The notes beneath the pieces are model-generated. The model was not told the origin of the DNA and made no database searches. It saw only the letters and a program-made list of their open reading frames with translations. Below are positions 54,740 through 64,000 of a stretch of 64,000 nucleotides of DNA, piece by piece. Position numbers and translations under genes: made by a program. The stretch is from Clostridium neonatale (GTDB taxonomy: Bacteria; Bacillota; Clostridia; Clostridiales; Clostridiaceae), in NCBI RefSeq assembly GCF_001458595.1, contig NZ_LN890328.1, positions 1,854,902-1,918,901 of the forward strand, written 5' to 3'. The number at the start of each line of letters is the position of its first letter. The first letter of the stretch is position 1.

Positions 54740-55996
54740 TTATGATTCAATTGACCGCTCTGTCTTATACCAATTTACTTCACGTTTAAAAATAACATCA
54801 TTCAATGTTTGTACTATAGCATTTAGTACCACAAATACCCACAATTTAGAATACGTAAATAACATTATTATTACTAAAAATAATGTCTTAAAATTAAATT
54901 CATTTTTCTCTACTGCAACGGTAATTAATATATTAAGAATAAATATTAAAATAGCCATTCCCCATAATAATGTAGAAAATCCACCTAATGTAACATGAGT
55001 TATTCCTAATATACCTAATACAAAAATACTATCTGAACAAATTAATGATATTAGCATAAGAACATACACGCTGCAGTAATATAGTACATCTAGACGCATT
55101 GCTCCTGCACTTTTGTCCAAAATGTATTTAAAATTTGATGAAATAACATATAAATTTCCTTTTGCCCAACGTGTTCTCTGTTTAAACCATACTCTAAGTG
55201 AATGTGGTTCTTGCTCCCAAGTTACTGCAAATGGTATAAACTTTATTGCATATCCCATTCTATATATTCTAAAGCTTATTTCAGTATCTTCTGCTAATGC
55301 CTTTGTATCCCATCCACCTATTTCTTCTATAATACTTCTCCTTATTACAAAGTTAGTTCCTGGAATTGTACATAATTTAAAAAAGAACCATCTTCCGGCT
55401 TGATTCATACATTGATATGCTAAAGTCTCTATATTTACAAATCTTGTAATAAGAGATGCATTTTTATTTCTAGTTCTGAACTTTCCTATAACTGCGCCTA
55501 ACTTATCGTCTTCCATTAAATTTTCCACAAGTATTCTTAAAGAATCTTTCTCCGGAGTATTATCGGCATCATATATTGATATAACACTGCCACTTGCAAT
55601 GGAAAAGCCTATATTGAGTGCATTGGATTTTCCTTTACCTCCTACAATATTATCAGTATTTATGACTATTATTTTTCTATCCTTATTCTTTTCTTGGATT
55701 TCATGTAATACCTTTGCTGAATCATCATTTGAATTATCGTTTATAACTATTATTTCAAACTTATCTTTTGGATAATCAAACTCTAATAATGATAAAACTG
55801 TCCTTTTTATTACGATACTTTCATTATGAGCTGGGACCATAATTGATACCATTGGATATTCATCTAGCTCTATGGATTTATTATCTTTCTTTGCTTTTAT
55901 ATAATAAATAAATCCTCCTACAGACAAAAATACATTTATAAGCATTAAAATCCATATACATAAAATTGCAAACAGTGATAAATAATCAATTAGCAT
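54740..55996 (-). CDS. Processive GT2 polysaccharide synthase (BcsA-like, no PilZ)
   Basis: A 418-residue membrane glycosyltransferase that polymerises and extrudes a polysaccharide. N-terminal helix 5-32. The GT2 core has NDNSNDDS, DAD at 143-145, EDTE at 236-239 (the TED motif) and QRTRW at 273-277 (the QxxRW motif of processive synthases). Three to four C-terminal helices (~300-400) form the channel. It lacks the C-terminal PilZ domain by which Gram-negative BcsA senses c-di-GMP. Control may instead come from the neighbouring degenerate GGDEF protein. The polymer is unknown. Confidence 0.9.
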   Translation of the reverse strand: MLIDYLSLFAILCIWILMLINVFLSVGGFIYYIKAKKDNKSIELDEYPMVSIMVPAHNESIVIKRTVLSLLEFDYPKDKFEIIVINDNSNDDSAKVLHEIQEKNKDRKIIVINTDNIVGGKGKSNALNIGFSIASGSVISIYDADNTPEKDSLRILVENLMEDDKLGAVIGKFRTRNKNASLITRFVNIETLAYQCMNQAGRWFFFKLCTIPGTNFVIRRSIIEEIGGWDTKALAEDTEISFRIYRMGYAIKFIPFAVTWEQEPHSLRVWFKQRTRWAKGNLYVISSNFKYILDKSAGAMRLDVLYYCSVYVLMLISLICSDSIFVLGILGITHVTLGGFSTLLWGMAILIFILNILITVAVEKNEFNFKTLFLVIIMLFTYSKLWVFVVLNAIVQTLNDVIFKREVNWYKTERSIES

Positions 55997-56025
55997 CAGA
56001 ATACCCCCTTAAAATTTAAAACATA

Positions 56026-57564
56026 TTAATGAAAGAAACTCCTTTTGTTATTTTTTCTTGCTATTATAATAAAAATTATAAAGATAAAAGAAATTATACC
56101 TACAAATACTAATAAAACTTTATTGCTATTTGACATTAATCTTGCCATTCGTCCAACAATATTTCTTTTATAATCAAAATTTTCTTCATACTTAAATGGC
56201 TCATAGCTTAATGAAACTACTTTTCCTTGAAATTTTAATATTTTATTTTCATATTTTAAAACATACTGATTTGTATATACTGATTGATCCATATCCCACA
56301 TACTTTTCATCAGTACATTAGATTTCATTATTATATCTATTGTTTCTTCTATATCTTCTATGCTGTCATTTATATTCAAGTAAACTGCTGTTGAATGAAC
56401 TCTTATAGGGCAAAATTCTTTATCATTTAGCATTAATGCTGGTGAAACTATATTGTGTCCATCATTATAAATCTCATTATTAAAATTATTTTTGTTCCTT
56501 TCTTCATTGCTAGATTCATATAAAAATATTGTTTTAAATCTTCTTAATATATTTTGTCCATTTTTGCTATAAATCCAATCTTTAGGTGCTTCTAAGCCAA
56601 TTGGATAAACATTGTATTGAGAATAGGCTAAATATGAAGTATTAATTTTTTCATTTATTTCTTCTTCAATTACTTCTTCTCTTTGTATAATTGGACTATG
56701 GAGTATTATTGCCCCTCCATTGCTCTGAGCATATGAAAGTATTTCACAAAACTTTTTCATTGCTGGATATTCCGAATTTATATATATTGGCATGACACTT
56801 ATTATATATGGAATCCTATACTTATTCATTATTTCAATTACATTAAATAATTTTTCTGGGTCTACAAATGGATATATTCCATCAAGAACAATATATTGTG
56901 CGTAATTGTGTGGAAGCCCTTTATATTGCCACATCCATAATGCAATTTCTTGAGTCAGCATTGCTTTTAAAATATCATTATCACAATCATATACTGCAAT
57001 ATAAGATAAATTTCCACTCCGCACAGAATAATTCCCTGAATACTTTACAGAAGCAATTTTCCCGCTTGCATATTCAAAATCCCCTTTAAGTAATATAGTA
57101 TCATCTGTTTTTAAATATAAAGAAATGTCTTTTTCATTAGAGAAGTTATAATTTATCTCATATTCACTTTTACCTTGTTCTACATACCCAATCGAATTAT
57201 CCATATAATTAATTATATGTTTTATTAATCCATTACCTATTACCATAAACTTATTATTACACTTATATAGTTTCTGTATAAATTTATCATCTGCATTTTC
57301 TTTCTCACTATATATAATAATATTGTTGAATTTATCAAGTTTATTTACTGAGTCCTCTATGCTGCTATATGAAACTTTATATCCAAGATAAGTTAAAATA
57401 TCTGAAATAGAACCAATTTCCTTTTCATTAGATGAATTCTTATCATAAAGCAAAAGAATATCTCCATCATCACTTCCTTTACCATTTGCATATACTATAT
57501 TGGTAATGCTCATAAGAAATATGATGCCTACTAGTATTATGGTAGTTATTTTCTTATACATCAT
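56026..57564 (-). CDS. DUF2334 polysaccharide-deacetylase-like protein
   Basis: A 512-residue secreted, membrane-tethered protein. It has a signal peptide MMYKKITTIILVGIIFLMSI..., a central NodB/DUF2334-like barrel (residues ~200-330: YIVLDGIYPFVDPEKLFNVIEIMNKYRIPYIISVMP and GGAIILHSP), and a C-terminal helix (LVFVGIISFIFIIFIIIARK). Members of the family in polysaccharide loci are presumed N-deacetylases. The usual DD metal pair is not obvious here (LDG), so activity is uncertain. It overlaps the GGDEF gene by 11 bp. Confidence 0.8.
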   Translation of the reverse strand: MMYKKITTIILVGIIFLMSITNIVYANGKGSDDGDILLLYDKNSSNEKEIGSISDILTYLGYKVSYSSIEDSVNKLDKFNNIIIYSEKENADDKFIQKLYKCNNKFMVIGNGLIKHIINYMDNSIGYVEQGKSEYEINYNFSNEKDISLYLKTDDTILLKGDFEYASGKIASVKYSGNYSVRSGNLSYIAVYDCDNDILKAMLTQEIALWMWQYKGLPHNYAQYIVLDGIYPFVDPEKLFNVIEIMNKYRIPYIISVMPIYINSEYPAMKKFCEILSYAQSNGGAIILHSPIIQREEVIEEEINEKINTSYLAYSQYNVYPIGLEAPKDWIYSKNGQNILRRFKTIFLYESSNEERNKNNFNNEIYNDGHNIVSPALMLNDKEFCPIRVHSTAVYLNINDSIEDIEETIDIIMKSNVLMKSMWDMDQSVYTNQYVLKYENKILKFQGKVVSLSYEPFKYEENFDYKRNIVGRMARLMSNSNKVLLVFVGIISFIFIIFIIIARKNNKRSFFH

Positions 57565-58417
57565 ACTGCATCTCGCCTTCTACTTTACTTTTATAGCCAA
57601 TGACATCATCACCAAATTCAGAATTATATTCCTTAAATCCAATTTGTATATCTACAATTATTGATCTATCTGCTATTCCCCAAAATGAATTATTCTGTCC
57701 CATAGAATTTTTAATACGCTTAGCTACAATATTTGCGCCTTCTGAGTCACAAGTTAAAATAGTCCCTATTTTTCCATGCTCTTCAAGTACAAATAATTTA
57801 TCCTCAAACCTAATTGTATCTTGAAATATCTTAGCCATTTTTTGTAATAATTCTTCATATTCATTTTTACTTAATATTTTTCGTAATTCTTCTCCATAAC
57901 GTAATTTAGCTATCATCACTGTTATTGGAAGATTATTACGCTGGCTATATTTGATTGTGGATCTTAAATCATGATAAAAACAATTTATATTATATAATCC
58001 AGTTAATGGATCTATCATAATTGCTTTTTCAACCTGTTCTTTCAATAAAATATTTTCTAATTCTATTTTACTTAATGTCTTTGTATATAACATTATTGAT
58101 AGCACTGATACTATTGGCAATATGATCCATAAATAATTAACAAGTGAAACATTTATTCCTTGAGAGTATATTTGAAATATTTTATATGATGTATAAAATA
58201 CTGTCTGAGCTGCTGCTATAACAATTCCATATATATAACTAGAAAATACAGTAAGAAGTATTCCTAAGAACATTGTAATAATCATAATTTCATTTTCCAG
58301 CCTATACTGTGAATCTGATACATAGGTAATTAAAGTAACTATTGAAATTGTTATAATAAAAAGCAACATACCAAAATCTTGAATTAAATAGTTATAATTC
58401 CTTTTCTTATCAGACAT
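57554..58417 (-). CDS. Membrane protein with degenerate GGDEF domain
   Basis: A 287-residue protein with about five helices in residues 12-112, a short coiled coil (~115-133), and a GGDEF-type domain (~134-280). The domain start DPLTGLYN (136-143) is intact. The catalytic GGDEF motif is replaced by EEHGK (about 212-216), so diguanylate cyclase activity is not expected. It may bind c-di-GMP or GTP as a sensor, like PelD. The ATG overlaps the upstream stop codon (TAATG), with GGAGGGG inside that gene, showing tight coupling. An ATG at 58471 is an alternative start. Confidence 0.83.
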   Translation of the reverse strand: MSDKKRNYNYLIQDFGMLLFIITISIVTLITYVSDSQYRLENEIMIITMFLGILLTVFSSYIYGIVIAAAQTVFYTSYKIFQIYSQGINVSLVNYLWIILPIVSVLSIMLYTKTLSKIELENILLKEQVEKAIMIDPLTGLYNINCFYHDLRSTIKYSQRNNLPITVMIAKLRYGEELRKILSKNEYEELLQKMAKIFQDTIRFEDKLFVLEEHGKIGTILTCDSEGANIVAKRIKNSMGQNNSFWGIADRSIIVDIQIGFKEYNSEFGDDVIGYKSKVEGEMQYDV

Positions 58418-59970
58418 TATTCCCCTCCATTCTGAATTATATTTAATTTGTGAAATATTCCTGAGAAACAAAAGTAAATAAGTAAATCAATAGATAAACT
58501 AAAGATAAATATATGCTTATTTAATTCTGAATCTCCACTCATAACTATAGCCTGAATTGCTTGATATAATCCTGAAAAAATAACTAACATCATTATTTCT
58601 AGTGTCATATTATTACCTTTTTTATCAATTAAAAATAATCTCCTGGACTTATTTCCCCATAAAATAATAGTAAGTACATATAGCACAATTACAACCCCTA
58701 TTGTCTTAGGTGCTGATTGCATTTTAAATGTGCTCCAGGATGACCAAAATAAGCTCTTGGCTTTTGGATTAAAACCAGCTTCTTTTTCATAATTTCCGCT
58801 GTAGGATATTCTTGTATTAAATGCTTCTTTTGAAGCTATATTTAACATATATACCATTGATATAGGATGCTTAATGTAATATTTGATTATATCAATTGAA
58901 TTATATTTATCAAAAAATCCATTATTTAAGCTTTCATTTGCCCCTGTTGTAAGAGGGTAAAAATCATTTGTATTAGTATCTGCTAATACAGAATAATTAG
59001 AATCTATTCCAAACTCTTTTAATGTTTCTTCAGGATTTTTTGACTGAAGTAATATTCCTCTTGTCATAGCGTTATATTTACTTGATAATGTAAAATTACT
59101 TTCAAGATTAGAGCTTGACCATAAAAAGCTAAAAAATAATATCATACTTACAAAAACACATAAAGCCTTATATAAAACTTTTCTTTCCATAAAGATGAAT
59201 CTTACAGATAAAATTCCCAGAAAAATGCCTAGAACTGAATATTGTTTTTCTGATGTAATTAAAATAACACCGCTAATTGTGTACAATATTAACCATAAAA
59301 TATCACTATCTTTATTATTAAAAGATAGTGCAGAGCAAATACATAGAAGAAAGCAAATAAAAACTAATGGTTCAGAATAAAAAGAACAAAAATAAGTAGT
59401 ATATGATACATCTGAAAATATTATAATTCCCAAAATTCCTATTATTACACCTTCTGTAAAGTTATTCACTCTCTTTGCTGCATGAGTTACAATTATAAAA
59501 AATGCAGGAATAAACAATATGGTATATACTAGTCCCATAAACCTCATATCAAAAAAAGAATCCTTAGTAAAAATCTTATCCAGATTCAATGCAATTTTTA
59601 TAAAGATATTAACACTAGATATTCCTTTTTCTCCTATAAAGGCCTTTTCCGGTGATACCATGTATCTGCGATTATAATAATTGAAGTAATTATCTTCCCT
59701 ATTCTCCCCTATATGATCTATTCCGAAATGTCTCATATTTCTAGAAAATGATCCATCATCAGAAATTCCTAAGTATGGATATACAAATAACATGTAAACT
59801 ATTAAAAATAAGGCAATAACACTTGACCATAACCCTATTGTTCTAGCTGAATATTTATCTTTCATCTTCTCATTTATTTTATTAATATAATTACTTATAA
59901 AATTATATATTTTCCTTATAATCTTATAACTTCTTAAAACCCACTTAAACTCATCTTTATTCTCATTCAT
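58417..59970 (-). CDS. GT-C-like multispanning membrane protein
   Basis: A 517-residue membrane protein with about twelve helices. After the first helix comes YPYLGISDDGSFSRNMRHFG. An acidic pair in the first outer loop is typical of GT-C lipid-sugar-dependent glycosyltransferases (PMT, ArnT-like). A large outer loop near residues 300-390 could hold substrate. No exact family is recognised. I start at the ATG at 59968-59970 (GAGAGGAG upstream), overlapping the Trx-GH8 stop by 8 bp; 59979 is also possible. It is coupled to its neighbours on both sides, so it belongs to the same pathway. Confidence 0.72.
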   Translation of the reverse strand: MNENKDEFKWVLRSYKIIRKIYNFISNYINKINEKMKDKYSARTIGLWSSVIALFLIVYMLFVYPYLGISDDGSFSRNMRHFGIDHIGENREDNYFNYYNRRYMVSPEKAFIGEKGISSVNIFIKIALNLDKIFTKDSFFDMRFMGLVYTILFIPAFFIIVTHAAKRVNNFTEGVIIGILGIIIFSDVSYTTYFCSFYSEPLVFICFLLCICSALSFNNKDSDILWLILYTISGVILITSEKQYSVLGIFLGILSVRFIFMERKVLYKALCVFVSMILFFSFLWSSSNLESNFTLSSKYNAMTRGILLQSKNPEETLKEFGIDSNYSVLADTNTNDFYPLTTGANESLNNGFFDKYNSIDIIKYYIKHPISMVYMLNIASKEAFNTRISYSGNYEKEAGFNPKAKSLFWSSWSTFKMQSAPKTIGVVIVLYVLTIILWGNKSRRLFLIDKKGNNMTLEIMMLVIFSGLYQAIQAIVMSGDSELNKHIFIFSLSIDLLIYFCFSGIFHKLNIIQNGGE

Positions 59971-61609
59971 TTTGATCATTACTCCTCTCTTCAAGCCTTC
60001 CATAGGCTAATAGCGCCATACATTGATCAAATGAATATATTTCTGTTCCATCTGCATTTCCAAAGGCTCCATCATATTCGTTTTGTGTATCATTTATCCT
60101 CATTTTTTCCATTCTGCTTAATGCTAAGTTTATTAATTCCTGATCATTCATCTCATTACCAATTAATGCAACAATAGCGTATACTGCTGTAGATTCATAT
60201 TCATATCCGCTAACTACATCACCATTAACTTTATATCTTCCTAAAATTCCAGTATTTCTTATTGTATCTTTAATCCATGATACTGTATTTTCTTTAAGCT
60301 CACCTACTTCTACTAAATGAAGTAAAGTCATCATTGCCTCTGAACTATTTAGCTCATCCATGGTATAAGTTTCGCCATTATAATCATACTTACTATAATA
60401 TAAAGGGAATTTATCACTTATATAACCATTTTCTACAATATCAATACAATTATCATAAACATCAATAAATCTTTTATCATTCTTAGATAATTCTTTTAAT
60501 GTCTTAAAATCTGCATAGCATAAAGTTAATTTCTCTGCTTTTTCTTTATACTTAAAATCGTAACTATCTACTAATCTTTTTTTGCTTACATTGTATTTAT
60601 AAATGGAATTTCTATATTTATTTAAATTTATATTTTCTATTCCAAATTTCAATTTTCCCTCATTTAAAGCTCTATAAATTCTCAAATCATCTATAGCTGC
60701 ATTTACTCTAGTGGCATTTCCATCTTGAACCTTCCAAGATACCAGCCTATCTTTTTTCATATATTCATTTATATAATTAAGTGTATTATTAAATAGATTT
60801 TTATCATTTTTTAATAAGGAATATTCGAGCATAATGCCTTGTGACTCACTTAGTGTGCTTTTCTCTTTAGTTTCAGATTTAAATTTAATATTTACTCCAC
60901 CTAAATGATTAGTTAATTTTTTTGTAATAAATCTTTCTGTAGCACTATGGGCTCCTTCTAATCCATAATTAATTAGTGATTCCAGTTCACCCGTGCTCTT
61001 AATTTCTCCCGCCTTATACGTTAAAATATTACCATTTCTATCTATTATTAATGTAGTTGGTACAATCTTAATTCCAAGTTCTTTATATATCTTTAAATTT
61101 TCATCAAATACTGTATGAAAAGGTATATTATTTTCATTTAAATATTTAATTGCACTTTCCTTGGTTTCCTTATCTCCATCTAGCTTATTTACTAAAAGAA
61201 ATTCAACATTATCAAATTTGTTTACTATGTCTAAAAATTCATTTGATTTTTTTAGTTCTTCATTACAATATTTACACCAACTAGCCCAGAAGGTTATTAC
61301 TACTACTTTTCCTTTTAAGTCTTTTATATTTAACTTACTTCCATCTTCTTTAGTAAAAAATATATTTTCACTTGTATCATATAAATTACAAGCTGTTGGT
61401 GAGAGATTCATTATTGTTGTTAACTCGGCAGGTCTTTCATCTTCATTTTTTTCACTATTATTATCTTTTAGTACATTTTCTTCACTATGATCGGTGCTGA
61501 TTGGACCATTATTTAATACCAATAAAATAGTGCACGCAAAAAAGATAATACAGAAAAATACTATTAAATATAAACATGCCTTTGATATTCTTTCTAACTT
61601 GATTCTCAT
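59963..61609 (-). CDS. Thioredoxin/GH8-like fusion protein, redox-competent copy
   Basis: A 548-residue extracellular protein held by an N-terminal helix (residues ~13-33). Residues ~68-215 are a TlpA/ResA-like thioredoxin domain: VVITFWASWCKYC with C112 and C115, and cis-Pro P184 in KIVPTTLIID. Residues ~250-540 resemble GH8 endoglucanase-type glycosidases: LSESQGIMLEY (E255), NAAIDDLRIY (D306/D307), YDFKYKEKAEKLTLCYADF, GYEYESTAVYAIVAL. The fusion is unusual. It may cut the nascent polymer under redox control or keep partners' thiols reduced. It overlaps the downstream gene by 8 bp. Confidence 0.85.
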   Translation of the reverse strand: MRIKLERISKACLYLIVFFCIIFFACTILLVLNNGPISTDHSEENVLKDNNSEKNEDERPAELTTIMNLSPTACNLYDTSENIFFTKEDGSKLNIKDLKGKVVVITFWASWCKYCNEELKKSNEFLDIVNKFDNVEFLLVNKLDGDKETKESAIKYLNENNIPFHTVFDENLKIYKELGIKIVPTTLIIDRNGNILTYKAGEIKSTGELESLINYGLEGAHSATERFITKKLTNHLGGVNIKFKSETKEKSTLSESQGIMLEYSLLKNDKNLFNNTLNYINEYMKKDRLVSWKVQDGNATRVNAAIDDLRIYRALNEGKLKFGIENINLNKYRNSIYKYNVSKKRLVDSYDFKYKEKAEKLTLCYADFKTLKELSKNDKRFIDVYDNCIDIVENGYISDKFPLYYSKYDYNGETYTMDELNSSEAMMTLLHLVEVGELKENTVSWIKDTIRNTGILGRYKVNGDVVSGYEYESTAVYAIVALIGNEMNDQELINLALSRMEKMRINDTQNEYDGAFGNADGTEIYSFDQCMALLAYGRLEERSNDQNE

Positions 61610-61651
61610 ACGTCAACCCCTATATTAAAATATATATTGTTCATATAAAAA

Positions 61652-63403
61652 TTATATTTTTTCGCTATATTCTTCAGTCACAGTTATTTTTACATGTCCT
61701 TCTATTATTGCTTTTTCCATATCAAAAAAGTTACTTTCTTCAGGAAAATTATGATTTTTCATTTTATTTAAGCTACTTTCTTCAGTTGCCTCTATATGTT
61801 TATTTTCTATTATAAAATCATGACTTGATGAATTATATGCAATCTTTTCTTTAGATAAATTCCTATAATATTTGTATATATCACCAACCCCTACTGCACC
61901 TAAAATAGATATAATCTGCATTGCATAATAATGATATCTTGGCTGACTTTCTAAACACATGTGAGTTATTACTGTACCAATAAATAATAAAATCATAGTG
62001 TGAGACAAATCGCTTTTTTTTAGTATAGCAATCATTCCTGCTAGCCATGAAAAAATTACTACAAACAAATAATAGTAATTACATACTTTCATATAATCAT
62101 ATAAATATTTTTCTATTTTGCTATTTAAGGTACCTTGATTATCCATGCATATGATATTTATTGCAGGGCTGTAATCATCATTATTCCAAAGCAATGTAAA
62201 TTTTTTAAACATTAGATTAAATGTTCCGACATAATTATTTTTAACTCTTGTAATTGCTTTATCTCTGCATATTTTTTGAGCTTCTGTAGCTGAATTAGTA
62301 GTATTATAACTATCTTCTAAAAGTTTAGCATCTCCATCATTCCAACCCCCATCAGAATCTATATTCGTACCAACTAAAAGGTTATATCCAAATGAATCAA
62401 TTCCATTTGCAACATTTCTGCCAATCCTATCTTCTATATGTGCTGTAATAACATTTGAGCATATTAGATAGCTGACTAATATTAATATGACACACCTCCA
62501 GCCTTTAGATATAAATACAAGTGAAACTGGAGTATCAAGAATATCTTTTTTAAGATATATCTTAGATGACAATAAGACAATAATAATAGCTATTAATAAA
62601 ATCATTGCCATAGGTCTAACTGCTGAAGCAAACGCCAATAGCATTCCAAGTATGATATATTTAACTATTCCCATATATGATTGTCCACTAAATTCGTTAT
62701 ATTTTTTTGTTATATAAACAAACCATAGAAAACATCCAAATAGCATACAATTAAATACAGGTTCTGATGCAAGAAAGTTGCTAAAGAAAATTTGAGATGG
62801 CCAAAAAGTTGATATAAAAACAGCAAATAAAGCTGCAATACTTCCTGAAATATACCTAACAATTTTATATATAAAAAATGAACATACTATTGATGATAAT
62901 ACGCCAAAATAAAGACCTGTATTTAAACTATCACCAAATATTCTAAAAATTAATGATAATATATATGGGTACCCCATAACATGTGGAAACTTAGCAATAT
63001 AATCACATAATCCTTCTCCTTCAGTACTTAGTGTTCCATTTTGTAATAATCGTGCAATATCGTAGTAAGTTTTATAATCAGATTCTAGTTTCATTGGTAG
63101 ACTTTTAATAACTCTAATTCTTAAATATAATCCAGTTATTAAAATTAACATTAATATTATAAATTCTATAACTGATTTATTCTTCTTCATAAAGTCATGT
63201 ATAAATTCTTTTGATAAAATATATAATACACAATTAAATAATAAAACTATAAAACAAGTAATAATTAAAAATGCTCCCATGTATAAAAAGTTATATTCGG
63301 AGCTTTTCCCCAAATTTTCTACACCACATATTATTATAAAAAGCATAATAACATTGAAAACTGCTATTGAGAAGTATGTAAATAAATTACTTTTAAATTC
63401 CAT
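61652..63403 (-). CDS. GT39/PMT-type membrane glycosyltransferase
   Basis: A 583-residue membrane protein with about eleven helices in residues 10-510. First outer loop: LRIRVIKSLPMKLESDYKTYYDIARLLQNG, with an acidic pair (E, D) as in dolichyl- or undecaprenyl-phosphate-sugar transferases. Further on is GYPYILSLIFRIFGDSLNTG, the PMT_2-like second loop. The last ~60 residues are a cytoplasmic tail. It is the first gene of the leftward exopolysaccharide operon. The ribosome site is GGTAGGAATACAAA. The sugar and acceptor are unknown. Confidence 0.83.
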   Translation of the reverse strand: MEFKSNLFTYFSIAVFNVIMLFIIICGVENLGKSSEYNFLYMGAFLIITCFIVLLFNCVLYILSKEFIHDFMKKNKSVIEFIILMLILITGLYLRIRVIKSLPMKLESDYKTYYDIARLLQNGTLSTEGEGLCDYIAKFPHVMGYPYILSLIFRIFGDSLNTGLYFGVLSSIVCSFFIYKIVRYISGSIAALFAVFISTFWPSQIFFSNFLASEPVFNCMLFGCFLWFVYITKKYNEFSGQSYMGIVKYIILGMLLAFASAVRPMAMILLIAIIIVLLSSKIYLKKDILDTPVSLVFISKGWRCVILILVSYLICSNVITAHIEDRIGRNVANGIDSFGYNLLVGTNIDSDGGWNDGDAKLLEDSYNTTNSATEAQKICRDKAITRVKNNYVGTFNLMFKKFTLLWNNDDYSPAINIICMDNQGTLNSKIEKYLYDYMKVCNYYYLFVVIFSWLAGMIAILKKSDLSHTMILLFIGTVITHMCLESQPRYHYYAMQIISILGAVGVGDIYKYYRNLSKEKIAYNSSSHDFIIENKHIEATEESSLNKMKNHNFPEESNFFDMEKAIIEGHVKITVTEEYSEKI

Positions 63404-63564
63404 TTTGTATTCCTACCTATTCAAATTTTCCAGAGCGCTAAATGCAACATCAATATTTATATAATATGCTTGCTAATTGTATAATATTTCAATAATTAAT
63501 TTTTTTCTTATGTCAAAAATAATTATACTTTTCTTCAACATCATAATAAGAATATTTTTAAATA

Positions 63565-63586
63565 TATAATAATTTTATTATATATT
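63565..63586. promoter_or_regulatory. Palindrome upstream of reverse rubrerythrin
   Basis: TATATAATAA-TT-TTATTATATA is a perfect 10-2-10 inverted repeat, 66 bp before the start codon. PerR operators in clostridia are AT-rich palindromes of this look (TTATAATNATTATAA), though the spacing differs. It is a candidate peroxide-response operator. Confidence 0.4.
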
Positions 63587-63651
63587 GGTAACACTGTAAT
63601 TAAGGTTTTAAATACCTGTAAATATATAAATTGTTTATGGAGGATTTTATA

Positions 63652-64000
63652 ATGAAAAAATTTATTTGTACTGTGTGTGGATATATCCATGAAGGTGATA
63701 CACCACCTGAAATCTGCCCTATTTGTAAAGTAGGAGCTGACAAATTTGAAGAAATGAAGGATGAATTAAATTTTGCTGATGAACATAGAATTGGTATAGC
63801 TGAAGGCTTAGATGATGAATTATTAGAAGGTTTACGTGCCAATTTCATGGGAGAATGTACTGAAGTTGGAATGTATATTGCAATGTCACGTGCTGCTGAT
63901 AGAGAAGGTTACCCCGAAGTTGCAGAAGCTTATAAAAGAATTGCTTGGGAAGAAGCAGAGCATGCGGCTAAATTCGCTGAAATATTAGGTGAAGTAGTAT
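63652..64000 (+). CDS. Reverse rubrerythrin (3' end outside window)
   Basis: The first 116 codons of a peroxide-scavenging non-haem iron protein. The rubredoxin domain comes first ([30 protein letters not shown]; two CxxC pairs, residues ~5-33). It is followed by the four-helix di-iron domain ([46 protein letters not shown] and ExxH ligands). This order is the reverse of classical rubrerythrin and marks the clostridial revRbr/Hsp21 type, an NADH-linked H2O2 reductase for oxygen tolerance. The ATG follows TGGAGGATTTTATA. The frame is open at base 64000. Confidence 0.93.
   Translation, partial: MKKFICTVCGYIHEGDTPPEICPICKVGADKFEEMKDELNFADEHRIGIAEGLDDELLEGLRANFMGECTEVGMYIAMSRAADREGYPEVAEAYKRIAWEEAEHAAKFAEILGEVV

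Noticed and set aside
61652..63600. Looked for a c-di-GMP (GEMM) riboswitch upstream of the exopolysaccharide operon
   Set aside because: No CACGCACAGGGCAAACC-type core or matching tetraloop receptor is present in the 250 bp before the first gene.
63600..63848. 82-codon minus-strand ORF at the right edge
   Set aside because: It is the antisense of the reverse rubrerythrin gene, whose plus-strand reading has clear rubredoxin and di-iron motifs.

Overview
The window is very AT-rich, with tightly packed genes, strong GGAGG-type ribosome binding sites and many intrinsic terminators. Gene content (AprAB-type sulfate assimilation, reverse rubrerythrin, glycine, cobalamin and fluoride riboswitches, Rrf2, MarR and MerR regulators) points to a Clostridium sensu stricto chromosome, most like the solventogenic C. 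beijerinckii group. The species is an inference from gene style, not from a marker gene. No rRNA, tRNA or CRISPR array was seen.

Layout. 1-5.7 kb: an amino-acid permease behind a tandem glycine riboswitch, a MetE-like methyltransferase with a LysR regulator, and a MATE pump. 6.3-9.1 kb: a decayed IS982-type insertion sequence, a YdcF-like protein, gene remnants and a 92-bp internally deleted copy of the same insertion sequence. 9.5-12.7 kb: a cobalamin riboswitch and a BtuF-BtuC-BtuD importer. 13.1-17.9 kb: a PatB-like C-S lyase gene with one in-frame stop, a DUF3737 gene, and an alcohol dehydrogenase/cupin/CMD operon divergent from its MerR regulator. 17.9-23.9 kb: a hexapeptide acyltransferase, AllE, a fluoride-riboswitch CLC antiporter and a MarR/hydrolase pair with matching operators. 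24.3-36.3 kb: a sulfate uptake and activation operon (sbp-cysTWA-aprAB-cysDN), cysK, rarD and an Rrf2 regulator. 36.6-50 kb: mixed housekeeping and accessory genes, an intact IS3-family element, a sigma factor, a DEAD-box helicase and an ABC-F protein.

50.3-63.4 kb: a leftward synthase-dependent exopolysaccharide locus. It encodes a GT-C/PMT-type glycosyltransferase, a second GT-C-like membrane protein, a membrane protein with a degenerate GGDEF domain, a DUF2334 protein, a BcsA-like GT2 and a BcsB-like protein. Two paralogous proteins, each a thioredoxin-like domain fused to a GH8-like glycosidase domain, lie inside and at the end of the locus. One keeps the CxxC redox motif and the other has lost it. 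This is the most unusual system in the window. The right edge holds the start of a reverse rubrerythrin gene.

A second notable signal is a pair of ~265-bp structured intergenic repeats (4011-4277 and 52134-52397) 48 kb apart. Each has a perfect 18-bp hairpin, a consensus DnaA box and a terminator-like end, and each abuts the T-tract of a neighbouring gene's terminator.
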